From Sorangium cellulosum So ce56 (GTDB lineage Bacteria > Myxococcota_A > Polyangia > Polyangiales > Polyangiaceae), in contig NC_010162.1 in NCBI RefSeq assembly GCF_000067165.1, forward strand, positions 7,385,001 to 7,449,000: a DNA stretch of 64,000 bases, written 5' to 3'. The position numbers and the translations under genes were made by a program. Below are positions 42,502-51,153 of this stretch, piece after piece (position 1 is the first letter of the stretch; each line of letters begins with the position of its first letter). Under the pieces are notes generated by a model that was not told where the DNA came from, searched no databases, and saw only the letters and a program-made list of their open reading frames with translations.

Positions 42502-43307
42502 TCATGGATCTTCTCAAGCGCGAGCTCGCTCCCATCCTCCCCGCCGCGTGGGACCTCATCGATCACGAGGCGACGCGCGTGCTCAAGCTGCACCTCGCCG
42601 GCCGCAAGGTCGTCGACTTCCGCGGTCCGTTCGGCTGGGAGGTCGCCGCCGTCAACACGGGGCGCCTGCGCGCGATCGAGCGGAAGGAGGGGCCCGCGGT
42701 GAGCGCGGGCGTCCGCCTCGTGCGGCCGCTCGTCGAGTTCCGCGCGCCCATCCGCCTCGAGCTCGCCGAGCTGGACGCCGTCGGGCGCGGCGCGCAGGAG
42801 CCCAACATCGAGGACGTCGTGCGCGCCGCCGAGCACGCCGCGCGCTTCGAGGACGGCGCCATCTTCAACGGGCTCGCGGCCGCCGGGATCGAAGGGATCC
42901 TGGAGGTCGCGCCGCACAAGCCCGTGGTGATCCCCGCGCCGGAGGCGTGGCCGCGCGCCGTGGCGGAGGCGAGAGAGGTGCTCCGCGCCGCGGGCGTCGA
43001 CGGTCCTTATGCGCTCGCGCTGGGCCCGAAGGCGTACGACGAGCTGGCCGCGGCCGCGGAGGACGGCTATCCGCTCCGCAAGCACATCGAGGGCCAGCTG
43101 ATCGACGGGCCGATCGTGTGGGCGCCCGCGCTCGAAGGCGGCGTGCTCCTGAGCACGCGAGGCGGCGACTTCGAGCTGACCGTGGGGGAAGACCTGTCCA
43201 TCGGCTACGACGGGCACGACAGACAGGTCGTCGAGCTCTTCCTCACCGAGAGCTTCACGTTCCGCGTGCTCGAGCGCGCCGCGGCCGTGGCGCTGCGGCG
43301 GGGCTGA
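42498..43307 (+). CDS. encapsulin nanocompartment shell protein (family 1)
   Basis: The product is 269 residues with the HK97 fold, of the size that forms 60-subunit T=1 shells. The N-terminus LKRELAPILPAAWDLIDHEA is the helix that binds the cargo peptide. RVLKLHLAGRKVVDFRGPFG, VRPLVEFRAPIRLELAELDA (E-loop) and NIEDVVRAAEHAARFEDGAI follow, and GILEVAP, PYALALGPKAYDEL and DLSIGYDGHDRQVVELFLTE complete the P and A domains. A second ATG two codons later is possible. It is coupled to EncFtn upstream; together they would store mineralised iron. The convergent ribA ends 12 nt away. Confidence 0.94.
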   Translation: MIMDLLKRELAPILPAAWDLIDHEATRVLKLHLAGRKVVDFRGPFGWEVAAVNTGRLRAIERKEGPAVSAGVRLVRPLVEFRAPIRLELAELDAVGRGAQEPNIEDVVRAAEHAARFEDGAIFNGLAAAGIEGILEVAPHKPVVIPAPEAWPRAVAEAREVLRAAGVDGPYALALGPKAYDELAAAAEDGYPLRKHIEGQLIDGPIVWAPALEGGVLLSTRGGDFELTVGEDLSIGYDGHDRQVVELFLTESFTFRVLERAAAVALRRG

Positions 43308-43318
43308 AATCAGGCCGG

Positions 43319-43996
43319 CTACTCGGCGTCGCCGACCGCGGCGCCCTCGCCGTCCCGCAGCGACGGGATGACGTGGCCCATCCGGAGGCGCTTCGCCTCG
43401 AGGTAGGGCGCGGAGAACGGGTTGGCCGGGACGATGGCCGCCGAGCGCGAGGCGATCCGGACGCCGAGCGCGCGGAGCGCGTCGACCTTGTCGGGGTTGT
43501 TCGTGAGGAGCCGGATCGACTCGATGCCGAGGTGCTCGATCATCGCGGCCGCGGGCTCGTAGCCGCGGGCGTCGTCCGGCAGGCCGAGGATGCGGTTCGC
43601 GTCGACCGTGTCGTGGCCGAACGCCTGGAGCTGGTACGCCCGGATCTTGTTGGCGAGCCCGATGCCGCGCCCCTCCTGCCGGAGGTAGAGCACCACGCCG
43701 AGCCCGCGGCGCCCGATCTCGGCCTGGGCCGCCTCGAGCTGCTCGCGGCAATCGCACTTGAGGGAGCCGAACACCTCGCTCGTGAGGCACTCGGAGTGGA
43801 CGCGCAGGGTCACGTCCGAGCGGCCGCGCACGTCGCCCATGACGAGCGCGACGTGATCGGGAGACAGCCCCTGGTCGGGGCTCGTCGTCCCACCGAAGTG
43901 GAACACCAACATCTGAAAGACGCCGTGCTTCGTGGGCACGGGCGCCTGGGCGCGAATATCGAGCTGAGGCCGGATCGCCGTCGTCGGGACGTGCAT
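43319..43996 (-). CDS. ribA: GTP cyclohydrolase II
   Basis: First step of riboflavin synthesis, opening GTP to a diaminopyrimidine. The product is 225 residues from ATG 43996 with AGGAGAG upstream. The zinc ligands are the three Cys of CLTSEVFGSLKCDC; the active site includes YLRQEGRGIGLANKIRAYQL and GHDTVDANRILGLPDD. RLLTNNPDKVDALRALGVRI is the usual C-terminal segment. It is a stand-alone enzyme without the RibB domain. It converges on the encapsulin operon; any link through flavin-dependent iron release is speculation. Confidence 0.93.
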   Translation of the reverse strand: MHVPTTAIRPQLDIRAQAPVPTKHGVFQMLVFHFGGTTSPDQGLSPDHVALVMGDVRGRSDVTLRVHSECLTSEVFGSLKCDCREQLEAAQAEIGRRGLGVVLYLRQEGRGIGLANKIRAYQLQAFGHDTVDANRILGLPDDARGYEPAAAMIEHLGIESIRLLTNNPDKVDALRALGVRIASRSAAIVPANPFSAPYLEAKRLRMGHVIPSLRDGEGAAVGDAE

Positions 43997-44284
43997 CTCG
44001 CTCTCCTGGTGGAGGAATCCTGGGTCGCCTGTCAAGCAAGGAGCGCGCCTGGGTAGCCCGCTGCCCTGCCCTTGTCCGGCCACCCCTGAAGGTGGCGTCA
44101 ATCAGGTAGCGTAAGCACCCGGCCGGAACAAGGTAAGCTCTCCAAGATGTTGCTCCAAGGACATACCTGGAGCAGCCGGTCAGCGATCCGGAGCAGCCGA
44201 TCTGCTTCGTCCCCGAGCGATCCGCCGGCACCGCCGGCCGTGAGCGAACTCACCAACGAGACGCCGGCGGACCGTCGGAGCGGC

Positions 44285-44377
44285 GAGGAAGCCGGGGGAC
44301 CGCCGCCGCCTCGGAACCACCCGGGGTGCCGAGGAGGCCGGGGGCCGTGCGCCCGCCTCAGAACCACCCGGGTTGCA
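44285..44377. repeat. tandem duplication of the acyl-CoA dehydrogenase 3' end
   Basis: A unit of about 46 bp (GAGGAGGCCGGGGG ... GCCTC(A/G)GAACCACCCGGG) occurs twice, at 44285-44330 and 44331-44377. The second copy contains the stop codon and last codons of the acyl-CoA dehydrogenase gene; the first lies just beyond the stop. They differ by several substitutions and one indel. Confidence 0.65.
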
Positions 44378-46172
44378 TCCTGGCGTACGAGTCCTCGCCG
44401 GAGCGGCAGAGCGCGGCGAGCACCTCGACCCGGGGCAGCTCCGTCGAGAGCCAGTACTGCGCCGCGCAGAGCTTGCCTTCGTAGAAGTCGGCCGGAGCGG
44501 CGCCCCTGGCGAGCCCTTCGCGGGCGGCCGCGGCCATCGCGAGCCATTGCCAGGCCACCACGACCACGGAGACGAGCTCCATGTAATCCGCGCTGTGCCG
44601 CAGCATCCGCTCGGTGTCGCCGCGCATCCCCGCCTCGGCGAGCTGCACCGTCACCTCGCCGAGCAGCGCGAGCGCCGCGCCGAGGCGCTCGCCCCACGCG
44701 GGCTCGACGCCGGCCCGCTGCGCCCGGGCGATCGTCAGCCGGATCTCGCCGCCGAGCGCGATGAGCGCGGCGCCGTTCCCGGCCACGACCTTGCGGCCGA
44801 GCAGGTCCAGGCCCTGGATCCCCGTCGTGCCCTCGTGGATCGAGTTGAGCTTCTGATCCCGGAGCCACGCCTCCGGGAGGTACTCGCTCGAGTAGCCGTA
44901 GCCGCCGTGGACCTGGAGCGCGAGGGCGTTCGACTCGAAGCCCTTCTCGGCGGGGAAGGTCTTGGCGATAGGGGTGAGCAGGTCGAGGAGCCGCTGGGCG
45001 CGCTCCCGCTCCGCCGCGTCCGCGGCGTGCGCCGCGAGATCGGCGTACAGCGCGGTCGTGGAGACGAGCGCGAGGCCGCCCTCGACGATGGCCTTCTGCC
45101 GGAGCAGCATCCGGCGCACGTCGGCGTGCTCGATGATGGGCACCTGCGGCGCCCCCGGGTCCCTCGCGCCGAGCGGCCGGCCCTGCGGCCGGACGAGCGC
45201 GTAGCCGAGCGCCTCGTGGTAGGCCGCGGAGGCGGTCGCCACGGCGTTCGCGCCGACCAGGATGCGGGCCTCGTTCATCATCTGGAACATGCAGGCGACG
45301 CCCTGGTGGGGGCTGCCCACGAGGTAGCCGTGGCAGTCCCCCTTCTCGCCGAAGCTGAGCGACAGGCTGGGGAGCCCGCGCCAGCCGAGCTTGTGGATCA
45401 TGCCGGCGACCTCGACGTCGTTCGGGACGAGCTGCCCGCCCTCGGGCCGCCGCTTGGGCACGGCGAACAGGCTCACGCCCTTGATGCCCCGAGGCGCGCC
45501 CTCGATGCGCGCGAGCGTGAGGTGGACGATGTTCTCGGTGAGGTCGTGGTCGCCGCCCGAGATGAAGATCTTCGACCCGCGGACGAGGTAGTGGCCCGCG
45601 TCGGTCTTCACCGCGCTCGCCTGGACGTCGGCGAGGCTCGAGCCGGCCTGGGGCTCGGTGAGCGCCATGGTCCCGGTCCACTCGCCGGCGTACATCCGGG
45701 TCATGAAGGCGGACCGCAGGGCGTCGTCACCGAACGTCTCGATGAGGTGCGCCGCGCCGGCCGTCAGGCTGAGGTAGCCGCACGCGCTCAGGTTCGCCGC
45801 CTGCAGGTAGGCCCCCGCGAGCGTGGCGACGACGAGCGGAAGCTGCTGGCCCCCCACCGCGGCCGGCCGCGCCGCGGTGAGCACCCCGAGCTCGACCATC
45901 GGCCGGAAGACCCGCCTGACGGCGGGGTGCACCGTGATGGCGCCCCCCTCGAAGCGCGGCGGCGCCTCGTCGACCGGCCTGTAGGTCGGGAACAGCACCT
46001 CCCGCGCGAACCGCCGGCAGCTCTGGAGGTAGAGATCGAACGTGTCGCGCGCGTGATCGGCGAAATAGGGGAGCTCGCAGAGGCGCGTCGCGTCGAGCAC
46101 CTCGTAGAGGAGGAACTCGACGTCGCGGTCGTTGAGGAGGGGGTTCTGGGGAGGGGTCATGGGGTCGTTCAC
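44358..46172 (-). CDS. acyl-CoA dehydrogenase (long FadE/DmdC-type)
   Basis: FAD-dependent alpha,beta-desaturation of acyl-CoA. The product is 604 residues, the size of the long branch with an extra C-terminal domain. Motifs are TGTMALTEPQAGSSLADVQA (FAD/substrate loop), HKLGWRGLPSLSLSFGEKGD, VGSPHQGVACMFQMMNEARI and QVHGGYGYSSEYLPEAWLRD. The catalytic Glu is in NSIHEGTTGIQGLDL. The C-terminus ends RMQPGWF. The gene stands alone. Substrate not predictable; the DmdC branch acts on methylthio-propanoyl-CoA, but most members are general. Confidence 0.9.
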   Translation of the reverse strand: MNDPMTPPQNPLLNDRDVEFLLYEVLDATRLCELPYFADHARDTFDLYLQSCRRFAREVLFPTYRPVDEAPPRFEGGAITVHPAVRRVFRPMVELGVLTAARPAAVGGQQLPLVVATLAGAYLQAANLSACGYLSLTAGAAHLIETFGDDALRSAFMTRMYAGEWTGTMALTEPQAGSSLADVQASAVKTDAGHYLVRGSKIFISGGDHDLTENIVHLTLARIEGAPRGIKGVSLFAVPKRRPEGGQLVPNDVEVAGMIHKLGWRGLPSLSLSFGEKGDCHGYLVGSPHQGVACMFQMMNEARILVGANAVATASAAYHEALGYALVRPQGRPLGARDPGAPQVPIIEHADVRRMLLRQKAIVEGGLALVSTTALYADLAAHAADAAERERAQRLLDLLTPIAKTFPAEKGFESNALALQVHGGYGYSSEYLPEAWLRDQKLNSIHEGTTGIQGLDLLGRKVVAGNGAALIALGGEIRLTIARAQRAGVEPAWGERLGAALALLGEVTVQLAEAGMRGDTERMLRHSADYMELVSVVVVAWQWLAMAAAAREGLARGAAPADFYEGKLCAAQYWLSTELPRVEVLAALCRSGEDSYARMQPGWF

Positions 46173-46297
46173 CGGCCTTGGCGCACGCTAGTTGCCTGTA
46201 GAGCGGGATGTCGAGGGGCTCGTCTCGGCCGGACGACGGTGTACGACGAGCGCAACCTGCCTTTGCGCCTCATTGGGCGGAGAGACCCCTCGGTCGA

Positions 46298-46480
46298 TCA
46301 CCAGAGGACGTTACTCTCCGCGCACTCTGCGATCAGGTGGTCCGAAGTCATCACTGGGATATTGTGCACCTGCGCGGTGGCGATGATGATCCGGTCGCAC
46401 GGATCCGCATGCGATACCGCAACTTCGGGCGCCGACGTCGCGATCTCCAACGTGACCGGCAGCTCCCGGATCGCGTATGC
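46298..46480 (-). pseudogene. C-terminal remnant of a PIN-domain (VapC-type) toxin
   Basis: The last 60 residues of the frame read like the second half of a PIN domain: VTLEIATSAPEVAVSHADPC, DRIIIATAQVHNIPVMTSDH and LIAECAESNVLW. The acidic cluster HADPCDR corresponds to the conserved H-x-DPFDR. The first half, with two of the catalytic acidic residues, is missing; at its 5' side the frame runs into DNA duplicated from the RND pump gene. No antitoxin is recognisable. It is a decayed toxin-antitoxin locus. Bases 46173-46297 hold nothing else. Confidence 0.75.
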
Positions 46481-46483
46481 CTG

Positions 46484-46567
46484 AGCACCAGGCGGTAGCC
46501 GTCCGGCAGGTCCAGGCCGAATTCCTCGACGCGGGCCACCGCCTCGCCCAGCGAGCGCCCCGGCGCG
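46484..46567. repeat. 84-bp copy of an RND-pump gene segment
   Basis: This segment matches 48584-48667 inside the RND transporter gene at 79 of 84 positions, without gaps, at a distance of exactly 2,100 bp and in the same orientation. In the minus-strand frame it still reads APGRSLGEAVARVEEFGLDL, close to APGRSQGEAVARVEELGRDL of the pump. It abuts the PIN remnant. Confidence 0.9.
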
Positions 46568-46629
46568 CGAGCGTCCGGGGACCACACGCGCTTTGCCGTG
46601 CTTGCCCGGGGTTCCTAGACTCATGCCCC

Positions 46630-47994
46630 ATGAGACGACTTTCCTGGGTTCTGCTTGCGGCATTGATTTCCGTGGGCTGTGGGGACAACGACGACCACCC
46701 GTCGGAGGCGGGTGCGGGGGGTGATGGCGGTGGCGGCGCAGGTGGTGGCGCGGCGTGCGAAGCCGAAGGCGACGGGACGCTCGACGTCGAGATCGTGAGC
46801 CCGAACGACACTGGAGACGTCGCCGTGACCTCGCCCGGAGTGCCGGACGAGCGCGTGGTCTCGAGCGCGTCCCTCGACACGCCGGCGGGTGAGTACACGC
46901 TGCGCGCAAGCAGCGTGGCCGACTACCCGGACGGCGAACGCGTCGGCTTCGTCTATCGGCCCGAAGACCCGGAGCAGAGCGCCTGCGTCGCCGACGGCGC
47001 GACCACCGAGGTCACCTTCAACTACGAGCTCACGCCCGGGAGCCACAAACTCTGGTTCACCGCGCAGAACGGCGACCAGCTGGTCGGCGCGCTCGACGGC
47101 GAGGCGCTGCTCGAGTCGGGCGAGGTCTCGCCGAGCGTCGCGTTCCAGGGGAGCGCGGCGATCATCAACCAGGGCGCGATCGCGTTCGACGGGGCCGGCA
47201 ACCTGTGGGTCTCGGCCAACGCGGGCCAGATCACCGTGCGGCTCGTCGACACGCTGGGCGAGAGCAGCGAGGCCGCCCCTGACCGCGTGCTCGATGTGTC
47301 CGAGGCGTGCGCGGGCGTCATCCCCTGCGCCGCGGGCGGCCTCGCGTTCGACGCCGACGGCAACCTCTGGGTCGGGATCCGCGATCATTTGCTGAGGATC
47401 GACGCGGCCGATCTCGAAGGCTCCGGCGCGGTGGAGCCCTCCGTGACCATCACCGGAGACGAGATCGAGAACGTTCAAGCGCTCGCGTTCGACGGATCGG
47501 GCAACCTGTGGGTGGCGAGCGCCGAGCAGGACGCGGTGCTGATGTACGCGGCCGAGCGGCTCGCCGCGGACGGCGGGGATCCCGCCGACGTGGTGCTGAA
47601 GGCGCTCACCCCCGCGCCGGTGATCGGGCCGCTGAGCCAGCCGACAGGGCTCGCGTTCGACGAGCAGGGCGCGCTCTGGGTGGGTTACTGGAGCTCGAAC
47701 ACCATCGCAAAGTTCGAGCCCGGCGATCTCGGAGCCTCCGCGGAGCTCACCCCGGAGGTTCAACTCGGCGTGGGGGTGCTGGCGCTTCCGGAGAGCATCG
47801 CCTTCGATCAGCAGGGGAACCTGTGGTTGCCCTCCAAGGTCGGTTCGGCGGCGGCGATCGCCAAGGCCGAGCTCGTCGCGGGCGGCGACGTGGAAGCGGG
47901 AGCCACCGTCCTGACGAGCGAGGCGTTCGGATCGCTCATCGACCTCGCCTTCAACCCGCCCCCCGACTGGTCACCGATCCAGGGCCCCAAGTGA
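46630..47994 (+). CDS. NHL/beta-propeller lipoprotein
   Basis: The product is 454 residues from ATG 46630; the open frame extends back to 46477 through the RND-derived repeat and is rejected there. The signal ends LAALISVGCGDN. A short Gly-rich spacer and a domain with ESGEV/VEIVSPND strands precede six or so propeller blades of the form GNLWVSANAGQI, GLAFDADGNLWVGIRDHLL, LAFDGSGNLWVASAEQDAV, LAFDEQGALWVGYWSSNTI and IAFDQQGNLWLPSKVGSAA. This is the NHL/SMP-30 pattern. Ligand or partner binding on the surface is likely; no active site is assignable. Its 3' end overlaps the convergent RND gene by 24 nt. Confidence 0.85.
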   Translation: MRRLSWVLLAALISVGCGDNDDHPSEAGAGGDGGGGAGGGAACEAEGDGTLDVEIVSPNDTGDVAVTSPGVPDERVVSSASLDTPAGEYTLRASSVADYPDGERVGFVYRPEDPEQSACVADGATTEVTFNYELTPGSHKLWFTAQNGDQLVGALDGEALLESGEVSPSVAFQGSAAIINQGAIAFDGAGNLWVSANAGQITVRLVDTLGESSEAAPDRVLDVSEACAGVIPCAAGGLAFDADGNLWVGIRDHLLRIDAADLEGSGAVEPSVTITGDEIENVQALAFDGSGNLWVASAEQDAVLMYAAERLAADGGDPADVVLKALTPAPVIGPLSQPTGLAFDEQGALWVGYWSSNTIAKFEPGDLGASAELTPEVQLGVGVLALPESIAFDQQGNLWLPSKVGSAAAIAKAELVAGGDVEAGATVLTSEAFGSLIDLAFNPPPDWSPIQGPK

Positions 47995-50900
47995 GCCCGT
48001 GGCGGCCGTGGCGCCAGACCGCCGGAGCCGCGCAAGGCGCGCCCGCAGGTCGTCCGCGACCACGTAGAACGCCGGCACGACGAGGAGGCTGAGCGCCGTC
48101 GAGACGACGAGGCCGCCGATCACCGCGGCGGCCATCGGAGCCCGGATCTCGGCGCCGGGGCCGAGCGCCAGCGCCGACGGGACAGCGGCCATCAGCGTCG
48201 CGATCGAGGTCATCAGAATGGGGCGCAGCCGCACCGGGCCGGCGCGGAGCATCGCCTCGCGGGCGTCCATCACCTCCCCTGCCCCCTCGCCGTGCCCGCG
48301 CCTCACCTCGATCGCGTGATCCACGAGGATGATCGAGTTCTTCTTCACGATCCCCATGAGCAGGAGGATCCCGATCATGCTGAAGATGTTGAGCGTGTGC
48401 CCCGTCAGCAGCAGCGCGAAGGCGGCGCCCGCGATCGACAGCGGCAGGATCGTCAGCACCGTGACCGGGTGCAGGAACGAGTTGAACTGGGACGCGAGCA
48501 CCATGTAAGCGACGAGGATCCCGAGCACCAGCGCGAAGAGGAGCCCGCCCATCGACTCGCGGAACGTCACGCTCGCGCCGCCCAGCACCAGGCGGTAGCC
48601 GGCCGGCAGGTCCCGGCCGAGCTCCTCGACGCGGGCCACCGCCTCGCCCTGCGAGCGCCCCGGCGCGACGTTGCCGAACACCGAGATCGCGCGCTCGCGG
48701 TCGCGCCGCGTGATCGCCTGGAGCGCGGGGCGCTCGTCGTAGGTGACGACCGACGTCAGCGGGACCAGCGCGCCCGACGCGCTCCTCACCTGGATGCGCG
48801 CGAGATCCTCGGGCCGGCTCCGCTGCTCCGCGAGCAGGCGCGCGCGGACGTCGATGCGGCGCCCGCTGTCGTTGTACTTGGCGACGCGCCCGCCGCCGAT
48901 CAGCGTGTTCAGCGTCGTCGCGATGGCCTCGACGCTCACGCCGAGATCCGCGGCCCGCGCCCGGTCGGGCACGATGCGGAGCTCGGGCATGCCGAGCTGA
49001 TAGTCGGAGTCGAGATCCACGACGAGGCCGCTCTGCGCGAGCTCGGCCCGGATGCGCTCGCTGTGCTTCGTGAGCTCGTCCCAGTCGGGGCCGCGGATCG
49101 AGAACTCGACAGGGAACCCGCGCTGGGCCGTGAAGCCCGACTGCGAGAGGTCCTGGACCACGGCGCGCAGGCCGGGGTAGCCGTTCAGCTCCTTGCGCAG
49201 CGCGCTCTGGAGGTCGGCCTGCGAGAGCGCCCGCTCGTCCGCCGGCTTCATCGTGACGAACAGCATGCCCGTGTTGACGCCGCCCCCTCCGCCGAAGCCG
49301 CCGACGACGGCGAAGACCCGCTCCACCGCCGGGTTCGCGCCCACGGCCGCCTCGGCGCGGCGGAAGAGCCGGTCGGTCTCCTCGATGTCCGAGCCGACCG
49401 CCGTCTGCAGGCGGACAAGGAGCCGCCCCTGGTCCTGCGACGGGACGAACTCCGTCGGGAGGCGCTGCATGGCGACGATCGCGCCGGCGAAGAGGATCGC
49501 GCCGAGCAGGACGACCGCGACCGGGAACCGGAGCGCCCGGGCGAGCAGCCAGCCATAGCCGCGGGAGAGCGCCTCGAAGCCGCGATCGACGAGCCGCCCG
49601 AGGCGGCCCCGGCCCTCGCGCGAGACGTCGAGGATCTGCGCGCAGCGGGCGGGCGCGAGGGTGATCGCCTCGAGGTACGAGAGGAGCACGGCGATGCAGA
49701 GGGTCACGCCGAACTGGAGGAAGAACCGGCCGACCACCCCCTCCATGAAGATGATCGGGAGGAAGATCGCGACGACGGCGAGCGTCGCGGCGAGCGCCGC
49801 GAAGGTGATCTCGGCCGTGCCCTCGCGGGCGGCGCGGACGCGGTCCTTCCCCCCTTCGGCGTGCCGGTGGATGTTCTCGAGCACCATGATCGCGTCGTCG
49901 ACGACGATGCCGACGGCGAGCGAGAGCCCGAGCAGCGTGAAGGTGTTCAGCGTGAAGCCGAGGAAGTAGATCGCGGCGACCGTGCCGAGCAGCGACATCG
50001 GGATGGCCAGGACGACGTTGAGCGTGCTCGAGAGCGAGCCGAGGAACATCCAGCAGACGAGGGCCGTGAGCGCGATGGCCATGCCGAGCTCGAGCTCGAT
50101 CTCGTGGACCGACTCCTCGATGAACTTCGTCGAGTCGAAGTTCACGCCGACCTCCATCCCCTCGGGCAGGGACTTCTGGACCTCGGCAAGCGCGGCCCGG
50201 ACCCCCCGGGCGACCTCGACCGCGTTCGAGCCGCGCTGCTTCCTCACGCCGAGGCCCTGGGCCGGCTCCCCGTTCACCCGGGCGAGGCGGCGGACGTCCT
50301 CGAAGCCGTCCTCGACCAGCGCGACGTCCTCCAGGTACACCGTGGCGCGCGCCGACGACGGCGGCCCTGCCGCCTGGGCGGCCGCGCCCGGCTGGGCGGC
50401 CGCGCCGGGATCGCCCTGGCGGAGGACGATCCGCTTGAAGGTCGCGAGATCGAGCGCCTCCCCCATCACCCGCACGTTGAGCTCCCGCCCTTCGGTCTCG
50501 ATGCGACCGGCGGGGAGCTCGATGTGCTGGCGGCGCAGCGCCTCGGTGACGTCGGCGACGGTGAGCCCCCTCGCCGCGAGTCGATCGGCGTCGATCCAGA
50601 TGCGGACGTTGCGCTCGAGGTAGCCGCCGAGCGTGAGCTCTCCGACGCCGGGCACCGTCTGGAGCTTCTCCTTCAGCCGGTAACGCGCGATGTCGGCGAC
50701 GAGCTGGGGAGAGAAGGGGCCGGAGAGACCGACCCACATGATCGGCTGGTCCTCCGGGTTCGTCTTGGAGACGACGGGCGGGTCGAGGTCGAGCGGCAGC
50801 CGCCGCTGCGCCTGGGAGATCTTCGTCTGAACGTCCTGGAGCGCGACGTCGACGTCGCGCGACAGGTCGAGCTCGATGGTGACCGAGGCGCTCCCCTGGC

Positions 50901-51153
50901 GCGACGTCGACGTGATCGATCGGATCCCCTCGACCTGGACGGCCGCCTCCTCGAGCGGCTCGACCACGTCGTGCTCCATGATCTCGGGGGCGGCGCCCTC
51001 CAGCGTGGCGGAGATGGTGATGGTGGGGAAATCGACGTCGGGGAACTGGCTGATGCCGATGCGCGACACGGCGACGAGGCCGAAGACGATGGTCGCGGCC
51101 ATCAGCATCCACGCGAAGACCGGCTTCCTGAGGCAGGCTTCGGTGAGGCTCAC
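47971..51153 (-). CDS. RND efflux pump inner-membrane transporter (HAE1/AcrB type)
   Basis: Proton-driven export across the envelope. The product is 1,060 residues from GTG 51153, which overlaps the adaptor stop by 4 nt (GTGA); the huge open frame upstream is shadow. The N-terminal TM is FAWMLMAATIVFGLVAVSRI. The relay Asp pair is in GIVVDDAIMVLENIHRH (TM4) and the TM10-11 segment is GIVKKNSIILVDHAIEVRRG. The porter domain has QGSASVTIELDLSRDVD and EDQPIMWVGLSG, as in HAE1 multidrug pumps. A Gln/Ala/Pro insert (GAAAQPGAAAQAAGPPSSAR) is unusual. No outer-membrane TolC-type gene is present, so it must borrow one. Confidence 0.93.
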   Translation of the reverse strand: MSLTEACLRKPVFAWMLMAATIVFGLVAVSRIGISQFPDVDFPTITISATLEGAAPEIMEHDVVEPLEEAAVQVEGIRSITSTSRQGSASVTIELDLSRDVDVALQDVQTKISQAQRRLPLDLDPPVVSKTNPEDQPIMWVGLSGPFSPQLVADIARYRLKEKLQTVPGVGELTLGGYLERNVRIWIDADRLAARGLTVADVTEALRRQHIELPAGRIETEGRELNVRVMGEALDLATFKRIVLRQGDPGAAAQPGAAAQAAGPPSSARATVYLEDVALVEDGFEDVRRLARVNGEPAQGLGVRKQRGSNAVEVARGVRAALAEVQKSLPEGMEVGVNFDSTKFIEESVHEIELELGMAIALTALVCWMFLGSLSSTLNVVLAIPMSLLGTVAAIYFLGFTLNTFTLLGLSLAVGIVVDDAIMVLENIHRHAEGGKDRVRAAREGTAEITFAALAATLAVVAIFLPIIFMEGVVGRFFLQFGVTLCIAVLLSYLEAITLAPARCAQILDVSREGRGRLGRLVDRGFEALSRGYGWLLARALRFPVAVVLLGAILFAGAIVAMQRLPTEFVPSQDQGRLLVRLQTAVGSDIEETDRLFRRAEAAVGANPAVERVFAVVGGFGGGGGVNTGMLFVTMKPADERALSQADLQSALRKELNGYPGLRAVVQDLSQSGFTAQRGFPVEFSIRGPDWDELTKHSERIRAELAQSGLVVDLDSDYQLGMPELRIVPDRARAADLGVSVEAIATTLNTLIGGGRVAKYNDSGRRIDVRARLLAEQRSRPEDLARIQVRSASGALVPLTSVVTYDERPALQAITRRDRERAISVFGNVAPGRSQGEAVARVEELGRDLPAGYRLVLGGASVTFRESMGGLLFALVLGILVAYMVLASQFNSFLHPVTVLTILPLSIAGAAFALLLTGHTLNIFSMIGILLLMGIVKKNSIILVDHAIEVRRGHGEGAGEVMDAREAMLRAGPVRLRPILMTSIATLMAAVPSALALGPGAEIRAPMAAAVIGGLVVSTALSLLVVPAFYVVADDLRARLARLRRSGATAATGSLGALDR

